From NCBI GenBank assembly GCA_015231955.1, contig JADGAN010000010.1, forward strand, positions 1 to 64,000: 64,000 nt of DNA. The letters run 5' to 3'. Both the position numbers and the translations under genes were made by a program. This document shows, piece by piece, positions 18,737 through 26,853 of the stretch. This DNA is from Oligoflexia bacterium (lineage in GTDB: Bacteria > Bdellovibrionota > Bacteriovoracia > Bacteriovoracales > Bacteriovoracaceae). The notes under the pieces were generated by a model that was given only the letters and a program-made list of their open reading frames with translations, had not been told where the DNA came from and did not search any database. Every line of letters begins with the position of its first letter. Position 1 is the stretch's first letter.

Positions 18737-19036
18737 AATTCACCGCCTGAACAAATGGCGGCCCGACCATTAGACTTTTAACCTCTAGTGTCGAGCACTA
18801 TGCTGTAACTAGACCCATTATTAATTACTATTTTGCATATAAAACATCAGTTGTATAGATTTTAGTCGCTGTATTACGGCGAAGTCATTATCGGAATGGC
18901 ATTAACAGAAGCAATTACTTCTAAAAGGCCAGTAACGTTTGTGAAAAAAATAATACTTCTCGACAGGTGACGTAGTAGTGATTAAATGTGAGCAGAGAGT
19001 GTGCTGTCTAAATATGTTACATTTTAAGGAGGTTTT
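18737..19036. other. Divergent intergenic region
   Basis: About 300 nt between divergently transcribed genes (18736 on the minus strand and 19037 on the plus strand). It must hold both promoters, but I see no motif strong enough to name, no RNA gene and no supported ORF. Confidence 0.5.
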
Positions 19037-19588
19037 ATGTTTGAATTAATTCGAAACACAGCTTTGGGAATTATGGTGATTTTTTGGTGCTCTATTGGGC
19101 AAGCAGCACCATCTGTCTCTTGCACAGCTCAGATGACTTTAAAAGAGTGTGTAATGTCATTGCAAGACAAACTTAACCAGGTCATTGAGGAAAATAACAT
19201 TTTACAAAGAACTGTTAGTCGCCTTGAAACAAATGCAGCTCTGATGAGTGGAGCGGGAACTGTTAGAAAGCAAACAATGACATTTAATTTTTCTAACCCA
19301 GCGATTGCTCAAGAGGGTTTTCCCGGACTTTGTGCAGGGGCAGTTCCACCTTACTATTTTGAGTTGGAAATTTTTAATGCAAACAAGAGTAGAAGACTCA
19401 AAGTAAATGGGTATAGAAGAGTATTTTTACCAAGTGAAAACCCTGGTTTATATGGACTGGATATCTTTTTTCAAGAAGAGCAATCGCTTCGTTTAGGTAG
19501 TCATAATGCACAAGGAACAGTGAATGTTATGAATTTTGGGGCGAATGAAGAGCTAACGGCAATCTGTAAATTGTTTAACATTCAGTGA
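19037..19588 (+). CDS. Secreted protein of unknown function
   Basis: 183 residues with a signal peptide ending near QAA at about residue 23. A short coiled coil (about 36-70) follows, then a globular domain with no motif I know. Four cysteines could form disulfides. AAGGAGG precedes the ATG. It lies 25 nt upstream of the LRR-WD40 gene on the same strand and is likely co-expressed, so it may be a partner of that surface protein (inference). Confidence 0.65.
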   Translation: MFELIRNTALGIMVIFWCSIGQAAPSVSCTAQMTLKECVMSLQDKLNQVIEENNILQRTVSRLETNAALMSGAGTVRKQTMTFNFSNPAIAQEGFPGLCAGAVPPYYFELEIFNANKSRRLKVNGYRRVFLPSENPGLYGLDIFFQEEQSLRLGSHNAQGTVNVMNFGANEELTAICKLFNIQ

Positions 19589-19613
19589 AAAATAGAATTT
19601 CAAGGAGTCTTTT

Positions 19614-21713
19614 ATGAAAAGAAAAAAACTCTCTTTTAAAAATATAACCTTTATTATCTTCATTTGGAGATTGCTAACTTTAGCATTACCTCTCTCTTTT
19701 CTCCCATCCACTGCAATCAGTAGCACTCAAGTTCAAGCTGATGTGATGTTACTTCAAGATGCTGAATCTGGTAGAGAATACCCCTTGCTCATCTCTAATG
19801 GCCGTGGTTATAAAATTAAATGTGATTCTGTTATAGAGGAGCAAAGAATTCTAGAGGGTTTGGGTTTTAAGCTTGGTATCTCTAATCTTAGGAGTGTAAC
19901 GTTAACTAATGAAGAGGTGGTAAGGTCAGAACCACAAGAACAACCTAACCTCTGCCCAAAGAGTGATGCAAATAAAATTGAACTCTATCAGAGTAATGGT
20001 AAATACTATATGCTTTTCCGCTCTTTGAAACCAGAAAATATCTATATTGTCGGTTGTGCTACTCTCTTCGAAGCATTCAATTTAAATCCGGATCAGGCCA
20101 TAGTGACCGATCCCACTCCGTTCTTTCAGGACAGAATCGCAACTATTGAGTGCATCAAAGGGACTTCGCCAGAAGATCTTCCTAAAAAATTTAATGAATG
20201 GTGTACTAAAAGTGATTTAAGTGAAGAGCAAAAGCATACTGTGTTTGCTCTTCTGGATGCCACTATATATGGTAGGGTCTCGCTCGGTAATGGAATCAAG
20301 TGTCGACAGGCGGAGACATTCTTGATGGAACTAAAGAATTTAAATCTTCATGATTATTCTCTTGTTGATATAGGACCTCTGGCAGTGCTTACCAATCTAA
20401 AAGAGCTTATTTTAGAAGACAACACTATTGCTGATCTCACACCATTAGCATCACTGACAAATCTAGTCCTCTTGAAGCTTGGTAATAACCGTATTCAAAA
20501 CATTACCGCCCTTTCGTTACTTTCTAACTTAAAACAACTTGATCTTAGTAAAAATGCAGTGATTAACTTTCGTCCTCTCTCCTCGATTTTTAGTTTGGAG
20601 ACTTTAAACTTAAGCGGTAATGAAATTTTTGATGAGCAGTTGCCAGATATTGCTCAATTGAACTCTGTGAAAAATTTGGATCTTTCAAACAATAAAATCA
20701 CCAACCCTTCTGCACTTTATAATTTGACTTCGATCGCCCGAATTGATCTTCGCAAAAATAATTTCGATTTTAGAGACTTTATTGGTTTCTCTGCTAATGT
20801 TAATGTCCTTTATGACGATCCTCAGGACTTGAGCTCCAAGTATAACAAAGTAACAACCTTAAGCGGACATAACTCGGAAGTGAACTCTGTCAACTTTAGT
20901 CAAAATGGCCATAAAATAGTTAGTGCCTCTAACGATTTTACTATCAAAATATGGGACGTAGACACAGGCAAAGAGATCAAAACTCTAAGTGACGAGAGAT
21001 CAGAGGTACACTCAGTCAGTTTCAGTCCCATTAAGAATGAGGTAGTCAGTGGATCGTATGATGGACCAGTTAAGATCTGGGATATTGATAGTGGTAGAGT
21101 GATAAAAACCCTAGCAGGGGCGGCAGATTGTGCTAATTCTCTCTACTTTAGTCCCGATGGTAGCAAGATTGTAGGTGGGGCCTGGAATCAAATCAAGATT
21201 TGGGATGTAGAGAGTGGCCGGGAAGTCCTAATGCTAACTGGGGGAGCAGAGGGTGTGAATGCTGTTAATTTCAGTCGAGATGGACTCAAAATTGTCAGTG
21301 GGGGCCATGACAACACCGTCAGAATCGGGGAGCTCATTCATGGTAATATTATCAAGACACTAATTGGGCATACGTCTTGGGTGAATGCTGTCAGCTTTAG
21401 TCCAGATGGGAGCTTGATTGCTAGTGGATCTAACGATAGGACTATTAAGATTTGGGATGCGAATAGTGGGGCCTTGATAAAAAATCTGATTGGACATCAA
21501 GATGGTGTCAGCGCTGTTAGCTTTGGCCCCAATGGACGTAAAGTTGTAAGTGGATCTGCTAATGGCACTATTAAAATCTGGGAAGTGGATAGTGGCAAAG
21601 AGATAAAAAACCTCATTGGACATACAAAGAGTATTAGTTCCGTCAGCTTTAATACCAGTGGATTAAAGATTGTGAGTGGATCTTTTGATGGCACCATTAA
21701 AATTTGGGAATAG
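19614..21713 (+). CDS. Secreted leucine-rich-repeat and WD40 propeller protein
   Basis: A 699-residue protein with a signal peptide (about 1-36), a unique N-terminal domain with several cysteines (about 40-240), about six internalin-like leucine-rich repeats (about 242-400; LTNLKELILEDNTIADLTPL is typical) and seven WD40 blades (about 412-699). The blades end in IKIWD or variants, so the propeller is complete; blade four has a degraded RIGEL end. Both repeat types are protein-binding scaffolds, so it probably recognises proteins outside the inner membrane. AAGGAG precedes the ATG. Its last 51 nt overlap the end of the convergent glycosidase gene. Confidence 0.88.
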   Translation: MKRKKLSFKNITFIIFIWRLLTLALPLSFLPSTAISSTQVQADVMLLQDAESGREYPLLISNGRGYKIKCDSVIEEQRILEGLGFKLGISNLRSVTLTNEEVVRSEPQEQPNLCPKSDANKIELYQSNGKYYMLFRSLKPENIYIVGCATLFEAFNLNPDQAIVTDPTPFFQDRIATIECIKGTSPEDLPKKFNEWCTKSDLSEEQKHTVFALLDATIYGRVSLGNGIKCRQAETFLMELKNLNLHDYSLVDIGPLAVLTNLKELILEDNTIADLTPLASLTNLVLLKLGNNRIQNITALSLLSNLKQLDLSKNAVINFRPLSSIFSLETLNLSGNEIFDEQLPDIAQLNSVKNLDLSNNKITNPSALYNLTSIARIDLRKNNFDFRDFIGFSANVNVLYDDPQDLSSKYNKVTTLSGHNSEVNSVNFSQNGHKIVSASNDFTIKIWDVDTGKEIKTLSDERSEVHSVSFSPIKNEVVSGSYDGPVKIWDIDSGRVIKTLAGAADCANSLYFSPDGSKIVGGAWNQIKIWDVESGREVLMLTGGAEGVNAVNFSRDGLKIVSGGHDNTVRIGELIHGNIIKTLIGHTSWVNAVSFSPDGSLIASGSNDRTIKIWDANSGALIKNLIGHQDGVSAVSFGPNGRKVVSGSANGTIKIWEVDSGKEIKNLIGHTKSISSVSFNTSGLKIVSGSFDGTIKIWE

Positions 21714-23027
21714 TTTGCCTGGGCCTTTGTCATTCACATAATCTATCAAGTCTACAACGAAGGCAGAACCCCAACTAAAGGGACTCTCTGACCAATAAAG
21801 GCGAGATCTCCAGTTTGGATAATTTTTTCTGGGATTGGGAGAGTAGATCTCACCTACAGCTTTATCTCGTAGGATCATTTTCATCAATGTGGCCATAATG
21901 CGATTCCCTTCACTCTTGTCATTCATGAGATAGGCCACCTTGATAGAGAGTGCTAATGTCCAAGACCAAAACATTTCTCCATGATAGTTGCCCAGCCCAA
22001 TTGATCGAAGCGCTCGATATTGCCACTTTTTTGGGTAGTTAGGGGAGGTGGCAATCCCAGGTAACCCATACTTAACCCACAAGGGACTCCTCTTTAATGC
22101 CGCGTATAAGTTGATGGCCTCTGGACTGTCTGGGTGATGATACTTAAGATCGATGGCCAAGAGATTTCCATCAATGGAAATTTGCTTGGCCCCTTTGATC
22201 GTACGATACAGGCCGCTCTGCTGATCAAAAAAATCGAGTTCGATTTTTTTTCTAAGTTTTTTTAAATCATCTTCCGATACTTGAAATGCAGGGAATTTCA
22301 AAAGCCTTTGAGAAATTACATAATATAATAAATTTGTAAGAAAAGTGTGCCCATTTCGATAAACACTGTCTTGCCAATCTGCAAATGGACCTTGATAGAT
22401 AAGACCATCTTTGAAATATTTGTCATAATAGCGATAGATCTTGACCAACTTTTCTTCTTGTGACTCCCACCAAAAAGGATCGTCACCACTTGATGAATAA
22501 TCAAGTGATGCCATCAAAATCAGCATGTTTGCATCAATGGTTGGATATCCATGTACGCTTTCATAATAGACAGAAATATTATCGGTAATTGCCAGATTGC
22601 GAATGAAACGAAAGATGTGCGATAAGGATACCCAGGCCGCTCGTTTTTTAGGATTCATTGAATCTGCAAACACTGGGGCCTGATTATCTTTTTCGCGGAT
22701 ATGGTCAATTAAGTAATTTAAGTGGTTTTTGATGACTGCATATTTTTTTAAAGGGATGAGTCCTCGAACCGAATAACAAAAATCCCGCGTCCATAATGTT
22801 TTAAATTGATGTTGTCCTGCCGTTAAAAACTGACCTTTCGATAGTGTAATAATATTATCTGTTAAGGATTTGTTGGAAATTTCAACAAATTTATTCCAAT
22901 TTTGCTCAATAAAATCTCTGTCATTGTTTTGCGCATCTGTTGTTTCTTGAGAGAAAAGTGTTAGCGAATTGAGTGAAAATAAAAAAGCAATGGCGCTAAA
23001 AAGCAAAGTTAATCCATGGAAAAACAT
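21663..23027 (-). CDS. Secreted six-hairpin glycoside hydrolase
   Basis: 454 residues with a hydrophobic signal segment (about 1-28). The pattern TLWTRDFCYSVRGL, YPTIDANMLILMA and GPFADWQDSVYR is that of (alpha/alpha)6-barrel enzymes such as glycogen-debranching amylo-1,6-glucosidases, invertases and GH15/GH63 relatives. The Asp in TRD and the Asp/Glu residues near DWQDS are plausible catalytic positions. The substrate is unknown; alpha-glucans or trehalose-like sugars fit the neighbourhood. Its last 17 codons are antisense to the final WD40 blade of the neighbouring gene, so the original C-terminus may have been replaced. Confidence 0.75.
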   Translation of the reverse strand: MFFHGLTLLFSAIAFLFSLNSLTLFSQETTDAQNNDRDFIEQNWNKFVEISNKSLTDNIITLSKGQFLTAGQHQFKTLWTRDFCYSVRGLIPLKKYAVIKNHLNYLIDHIREKDNQAPVFADSMNPKKRAAWVSLSHIFRFIRNLAITDNISVYYESVHGYPTIDANMLILMASLDYSSSGDDPFWWESQEEKLVKIYRYYDKYFKDGLIYQGPFADWQDSVYRNGHTFLTNLLYYVISQRLLKFPAFQVSEDDLKKLRKKIELDFFDQQSGLYRTIKGAKQISIDGNLLAIDLKYHHPDSPEAINLYAALKRSPLWVKYGLPGIATSPNYPKKWQYRALRSIGLGNYHGEMFWSWTLALSIKVAYLMNDKSEGNRIMATLMKMILRDKAVGEIYSPNPRKNYPNWRSRLYWSESPFSWGSAFVVDLIDYVNDKGPGKLFPNFNGAIKRSTHNL

Positions 23028-23382
23028 CAGTTTCTCACTCCTGAAAATTATAGATTGTAGGTGTTATCAATTAAACGTTAAAGTATCTAAGGGGAGATGC
23101 AAAGGTATTATAAATAAATATGGAACAAAAAATCATCTCTAAAGTGATGTGTGATAATAATTAGCAAAAACTATGGATTTTATTTTTTTCCTTTAGCTGC
23201 AATCAGTTTAAGTAATCACGCAAACCCCCATGAGATGAAGTCATTTTTTTTATATGACTCTGCCCCTATTGTCTAGTGGGGGTAGGGAGGGTAGGCGCAA
23301 AATCTCTACCCGATGAGGATATGGTGACATGTCTGAGCACAAATTGTACAATACATGTGCACCACTAAAAATAGGATGGATC
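23028..23382 (+). other. Intergenic region with a structured leader
   Basis: Holds the promoter of the leftward glycosidase gene and the leader of the DUF202 gene. Visible hairpins are AGTCAT/ATGACT near 23238-23260 and GGGTAG (23289-23294) with CTACCC (23306-23311, 11-nt loop), plus a G-rich stretch at 23276-23294. I match it to no known riboswitch. An ATG at 23329 would extend the next gene by 18 codons. Confidence 0.3.
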
Positions 23383-23697
23383 ATGACTAATAATAAAAGA
23401 CCTTACTCACAGTTTAATAGGGAGCAATTGATTTTAAGAGATTGGTTGGCCATAGATAGAACTATTTTAGCAAATAAGAGGACGCTGCTTGCCTACATTC
23501 GAACCTCAATGACGTTTTGTATTTCCGGAGTTACTGCTATCCATTTTATTGAAACACCATGGATAAAAGTGTTTGGATTCATATTCGCCATTATTTCAAT
23601 CGTTATGCTGTTTTATGGATTCTATGATTTTTACAAATACTACAAAGATATTCAAAAACTATTAAACGAAAATAAGCCAGACGCAATTCCGAATTAG
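23383..23697 (+). CDS. DUF202 family membrane protein
   Basis: About 104 residues. The N-terminal motif LAIDRTILANKRTLLAYIRTSM is the DUF202 (YidH-like) signature, followed by two membrane helices (about 45-65 and 70-90) and a charged tail. The function of the family is unknown. I choose the ATG at 23383 because AGGATGG lies upstream and the signature then sits at the usual distance from the N-terminus. The ATG at 23329 is possible. The gene stands alone. Confidence 0.75.
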   Translation: MTNNKRPYSQFNREQLILRDWLAIDRTILANKRTLLAYIRTSMTFCISGVTAIHFIETPWIKVFGFIFAIISIVMLFYGFYDFYKYYKDIQKLLNENKPDAIPN

Positions 23698-23902
23698 TGA
23701 ATCAAAAGCGGTTCATTGTTGATTACTTATCAGGATTTCTCTGTGTCACCGAGTTATGATTTCAAATGTTTGAGTTAATTGGTTTGTCGCAGTAATATTT
23801 TCTTACATCTATTACATCTTATGAAAATCAGAGTAGTCTCGGTTTATTGCAATTGTATGTTTTTTTTTCAGTCTACTTAAGGTATGACAGCAAGGAGTAA
23901 TT

Positions 23903-24682
23903 GTGCCACGTAATGTTTTTTTCGTTTTTGTTTTTACTTTTATCTCACTTTTCTCTGTAAATGTTTTGGCCTCTCAGTCTATTATCTATAATCAATTCAT
24001 GCCAGACAACGATCTATGGAAAGAGGATAGTCTTGATAATAAGTCTTTACCCAATGTTAATCAGAAGATGTTTTTGAAAATTGTTAATGCTGCTCTTCAA
24101 GCTTATGCCTATGATAGGCCAACTATCAACGCACGATGGGAGGATCCTATAGTCAACGCTAATTGCTCTCGTGAAAATAATCGAGTTACTATCAATATGT
24201 ATGGGGGACTTGCTAGACGTCCAGAGATCACACCAGAAGGATTTACTCTGGTTCTCTGCCATGAATTAGGTCATGCCTACGCTGGTAAACCTTATATCCG
24301 TTCAACACCTGGATACTATTTATCCTCTGAAGGACAGGCCGATTATTACAGCACACTCTCTTGTTATGATAAAATCGCCGGGTTGGTGTCTGAACTCTCA
24401 AAAGTTGACAGCACAACAGATTATATTACTCAAGCTTGTGAGCGCTTTGCCAGTGACAGGGTTCTTCTTGCCAATTGCATTGGTAAGCTTGAGGGCGGCC
24501 TTTCTCTGGGCAATTTACTTTCTAAACTTAGTCGACAGGGAGATCCCAACTACGAAAACCCTGATCCCACTATTGTACCACGCACTCTTACAGGTTACCC
24601 TGCAACTGTTCAGTGCCGCCTAGACACTTATCATGCAGGCACACTCTCTCTACCTCGTCCAAAGTGTTGGTTTAAAAATTAA
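23903..24682 (+). CDS. Secreted zinc metallopeptidase-like protein
   Basis: 259 residues with a signal peptide ending near LAS (about residue 24). The zinc motif is H120-E-L-G-H124, and 19 residues on from H124 is E143 in the EGQAD motif, the third-ligand pattern of gluzincins such as the M48 family. Six or more cysteines suggest disulfides outside the cytoplasm. It lacks the membrane helices of typical M48 proteases. The start is GTG with AAGGAG 5 nt upstream. Its target is unknown. Confidence 0.7.
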   Translation: MPRNVFFVFVFTFISLFSVNVLASQSIIYNQFMPDNDLWKEDSLDNKSLPNVNQKMFLKIVNAALQAYAYDRPTINARWEDPIVNANCSRENNRVTINMYGGLARRPEITPEGFTLVLCHELGHAYAGKPYIRSTPGYYLSSEGQADYYSTLSCYDKIAGLVSELSKVDSTTDYITQACERFASDRVLLANCIGKLEGGLSLGNLLSKLSRQGDPNYENPDPTIVPRTLTGYPATVQCRLDTYHAGTLSLPRPKCWFKN

Positions 24683-24777
24683 ACGCAAGATTCCATACTA
24701 TTTCAGGAGAGAATGGATGAGATCTATGCTAGGGTGGTGGCCTAATAAAAAGAGTTTCTCTGCTAGAGGGTAAAACA

Positions 24778-25281
24778 ATGAGTAAGAACTTTATTATCAA
24801 AAACGCCACAAGAGATGACATTCCAACCATTTTTTCCTTTATCAAAGAATTGGCCCAATATGAAAAGTTAGAACATGAGGTGGTTGCGACTCCAGAGCTA
24901 CTGCAAGAGACTTTGTTTGGTGATAAGGCCTATGCCGAAGTGGTGATTGGTTATCTCGACAATAGTCCTGTTAGTTTTGCTTTGTATTTTCATAATTATT
25001 CAACTTTTCTAGGAAGACCCGGGATCTATTTGGAAGATTTATTTGTGAGGCCAGAATTTCGTGGAAAAGGTATAGGGCGGAGAATGTTATCCTACTTGGG
25101 CCATCTCGCCAAAAGTCGGAACTGTGGAAGACTCGAGTGGTGGGTATTGAACTGGAATAAATCGGCCATAGATTTCTACAAAACAATGGGAGCTAAACCA
25201 ATGGATGAGTGGACAGTCTTTCGTGTGACTGAACAATCTTTGGATCATCTGGCGCTTACTTTTGAAAAAGATTCGCTCTAG
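24778..25281 (+). CDS. GNAT acetyltransferase, diamine/spermidine acetyltransferase-like
   Basis: 167 residues spanning one GNAT domain. The acetyl-CoA motif is PEFRGKGIGRRML, preceded by the strand IYLEDLFV and followed by NWNKSAIDFYKTMGA. The arrangement resembles the SSAT (spermidine/spermine N1-acetyltransferase) group, but the acceptor cannot be read from sequence. GAGGG lies upstream of the ATG. A GCCAGA/TCTGGC hairpin lies 26 nt after the stop but has no T run. Confidence 0.8.
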   Translation: MSKNFIIKNATRDDIPTIFSFIKELAQYEKLEHEVVATPELLQETLFGDKAYAEVVIGYLDNSPVSFALYFHNYSTFLGRPGIYLEDLFVRPEFRGKGIGRRMLSYLGHLAKSRNCGRLEWWVLNWNKSAIDFYKTMGAKPMDEWTVFRVTEQSLDHLALTFEKDSL

Positions 25282-25375
25282 TTTTACTCACTCCAACTCT
25301 TGCCCTTGCCAGAAGCTCTGGCACTATGAGTTTGGCATATTTGTAAAAAAAATGGCACCTTTTTGAAATTTAATA

Positions 25376-25419
25376 TTGATGTTTTTCATATTTAGAATTA
25401 TGTTAGGTATAACTAACAT
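25376..25419 (+). promoter_or_regulatory. Promoter with palindromic operator, site 1
   Basis: ATGTTAG (25400-25406), 6 nt, CTAACAT (25413-25419): perfect 7-nt arms. A candidate promoter, TTGATG at 25376-25381 with 17 nt spacing to TATGTT at 25399-25404, places the palindrome over the -10 element, as expected for repression. The same operator design occurs at 26777. It lies 37 nt upstream of the DUF2023-like gene. Confidence 0.65.
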
Positions 25420-25456
25420 TAATGTGACCAACATAAGTAAATAAAAAACAATCAAA

Positions 25457-25831
25457 ATGAAAATTTTTCATCATCATATTTATGAGTACAAAAAAGGCCT
25501 AAGAGATTTAGTCTTGTGTACAATGGACAGTGCAAATCAACTGCTCATAGAACAAAAGCTCGATTTAAATAATATTGTTTTTATTATTTGGCCTCTCAAT
25601 AACAATAAGATAAACGTTTTTTTTGGTCATTTGTCCTGTGTTAACGTTATAAAATGCTTCAGAAAAAATTCTTTACAGCAGCTGACTGTAGAAGAGGATT
25701 TTATCTTAGGAATTATGTTGGGCTATAATAGGACTTTGCAATGTGAACGCTACTTGCAGAGAAAAAAGAAAGCAACTGCTCTGGCAAAAATTCAATATCT
25801 TACTGGCCACAATAAGAAATGGATTGACTAA
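25457..25831 (+). CDS. DUF2023-like small protein
   Basis: 124 residues, no signal peptide or membrane helix. The N-terminal IFHHHIYEYKKGLRDLVLCT is what I associate with the DUF2023 family, whose function is not established. The ATG has no strong ribosome-binding site. The gene follows operator site 1 and is 57 nt upstream of the outer-membrane barrel gene, so the two probably form an operon under one palindrome-binding regulator. Confidence 0.6.
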   Translation: MKIFHHHIYEYKKGLRDLVLCTMDSANQLLIEQKLDLNNIVFIIWPLNNNKINVFFGHLSCVNVIKCFRKNSLQQLTVEEDFILGIMLGYNRTLQCERYLQRKKKATALAKIQYLTGHNKKWID

Positions 25832-25888
25832 CATAATAAATCAGAATGATTTTTTTTATTACTATTTGAAATTTAACGGAGGTTAAAC

Positions 25889-26719
25889 ATGAAGAAATTG
25901 ATTTCTCTTTCATCGCTTTGTGCTTTTGTGTTCATAGTACAAGCAGTATTTGCTGATTCATCAGAGCAAAGCAATGATCAAGATCCTCAGAGCTATGCGG
26001 ATTTGATCAAGGGAATCAGATTAGGATTGGAGCTGGAATTAGATAATGCGCTTGTACGTGATGAAGAGAATTCTATTAATGGTTTAGAGCAGGTTTTGTC
26101 AAGTTCTCTGTCTTCTGATATCACTGATAGTCAAAAACTTGCGATGAAAGTAGAAGTTTCTCATCTGTTCCAAAAAAATCAAGATGATCAATACAACGTT
26201 GAGGGGTTTGAAGTTGGCCACTCCTATGAAACGAAGCTCCCCGTGATGGATACAGATTTTATAAATACACTTAGTTATTTTTATACATTAAATAAAGATA
26301 AAAAAGAGGAAGAGTTGCAAAATGGTTCATTAGCGTTGTTGACTCAAGCGGCGACACCTCTAAATGCATGGTTGGCATTAGAGAGTGAGCTGGAAATAAA
26401 ACAATTCCTCCGTACTTCTGGGCAAGATGGTGTTAAGGAGCGTGAGCTAAACCTACAGACATCCCCTGTCGTTTCTATGAGTGATAAAATTTCGTTCGCT
26501 CTTCCTGTTGCAGGTCATTTCTCTTCTGCTAAAAATTCCAAGAGAAATGGCTTTGAAGAAATGTCGGTCACGCCTGAATTTTCATACAAATTTCTTCCTG
26601 CTTTAAATTTGAAATTATATGCAGAGATGGTTCCCGTCATTGCTTACGATAATGAAACCATTGCAAGTGATTTTACAGAGAAAACTACATTTGGCTCCAC
26701 TCTCACCTACAACTTCTAG
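25889..26719 (+). CDS. Probable outer-membrane beta-barrel protein
   Basis: 276 residues with a signal peptide ending FA at about 22. A short helical region follows (about 28-75), then alternating amphipathic strands, ending in the aromatic signature TYNF typical of proteins inserted by the BAM complex. CGGAGG precedes the ATG. I do not recognise the family. It shares the operator-controlled unit with the DUF2023-like gene and could be a small porin or an assembly factor induced under the same condition. Confidence 0.6.
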   Translation: MKKLISLSSLCAFVFIVQAVFADSSEQSNDQDPQSYADLIKGIRLGLELELDNALVRDEENSINGLEQVLSSSLSSDITDSQKLAMKVEVSHLFQKNQDDQYNVEGFEVGHSYETKLPVMDTDFINTLSYFYTLNKDKKEEELQNGSLALLTQAATPLNAWLALESELEIKQFLRTSGQDGVKERELNLQTSPVVSMSDKISFALPVAGHFSSAKNSKRNGFEEMSVTPEFSYKFLPALNLKLYAEMVPVIAYDNETIASDFTEKTTFGSTLTYNF

Positions 26720-26768
26720 TCAATATTATCATTAAGGCCCTTGGTTGATTTTCCGTGTGAAAAAAACT

Positions 26769-26796
26769 TTGACTTTTTGTTAGTCATGGCTAACAA
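26769..26796 (+). promoter_or_regulatory. Promoter with palindromic operator, site 2
   Basis: TTGTTAG (26777-26783), 6 nt, CTAACAA (26790-26796), again with perfect 7-nt arms. TTGACT at 26769-26774 and TAACAA at 26791-26796 (16-nt spacing) would be the -35 and -10 elements, putting the palindrome between and over them. It stands about 58 nt before the DUF2325 gene. Confidence 0.65.
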
Positions 26797-26853
26797 TTTA
26801 GATATATCTTGTTGATAACAAATGGTAATTTTTTTTCTTGCCATGGAGGCGAT

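Noticed and set aside
25307-25323. TGCCAGA/TCTGGCA hairpin after the GNAT gene as a terminator
   Set aside because: Only a 3-nt loop and no T run follows, so termination is not supported.
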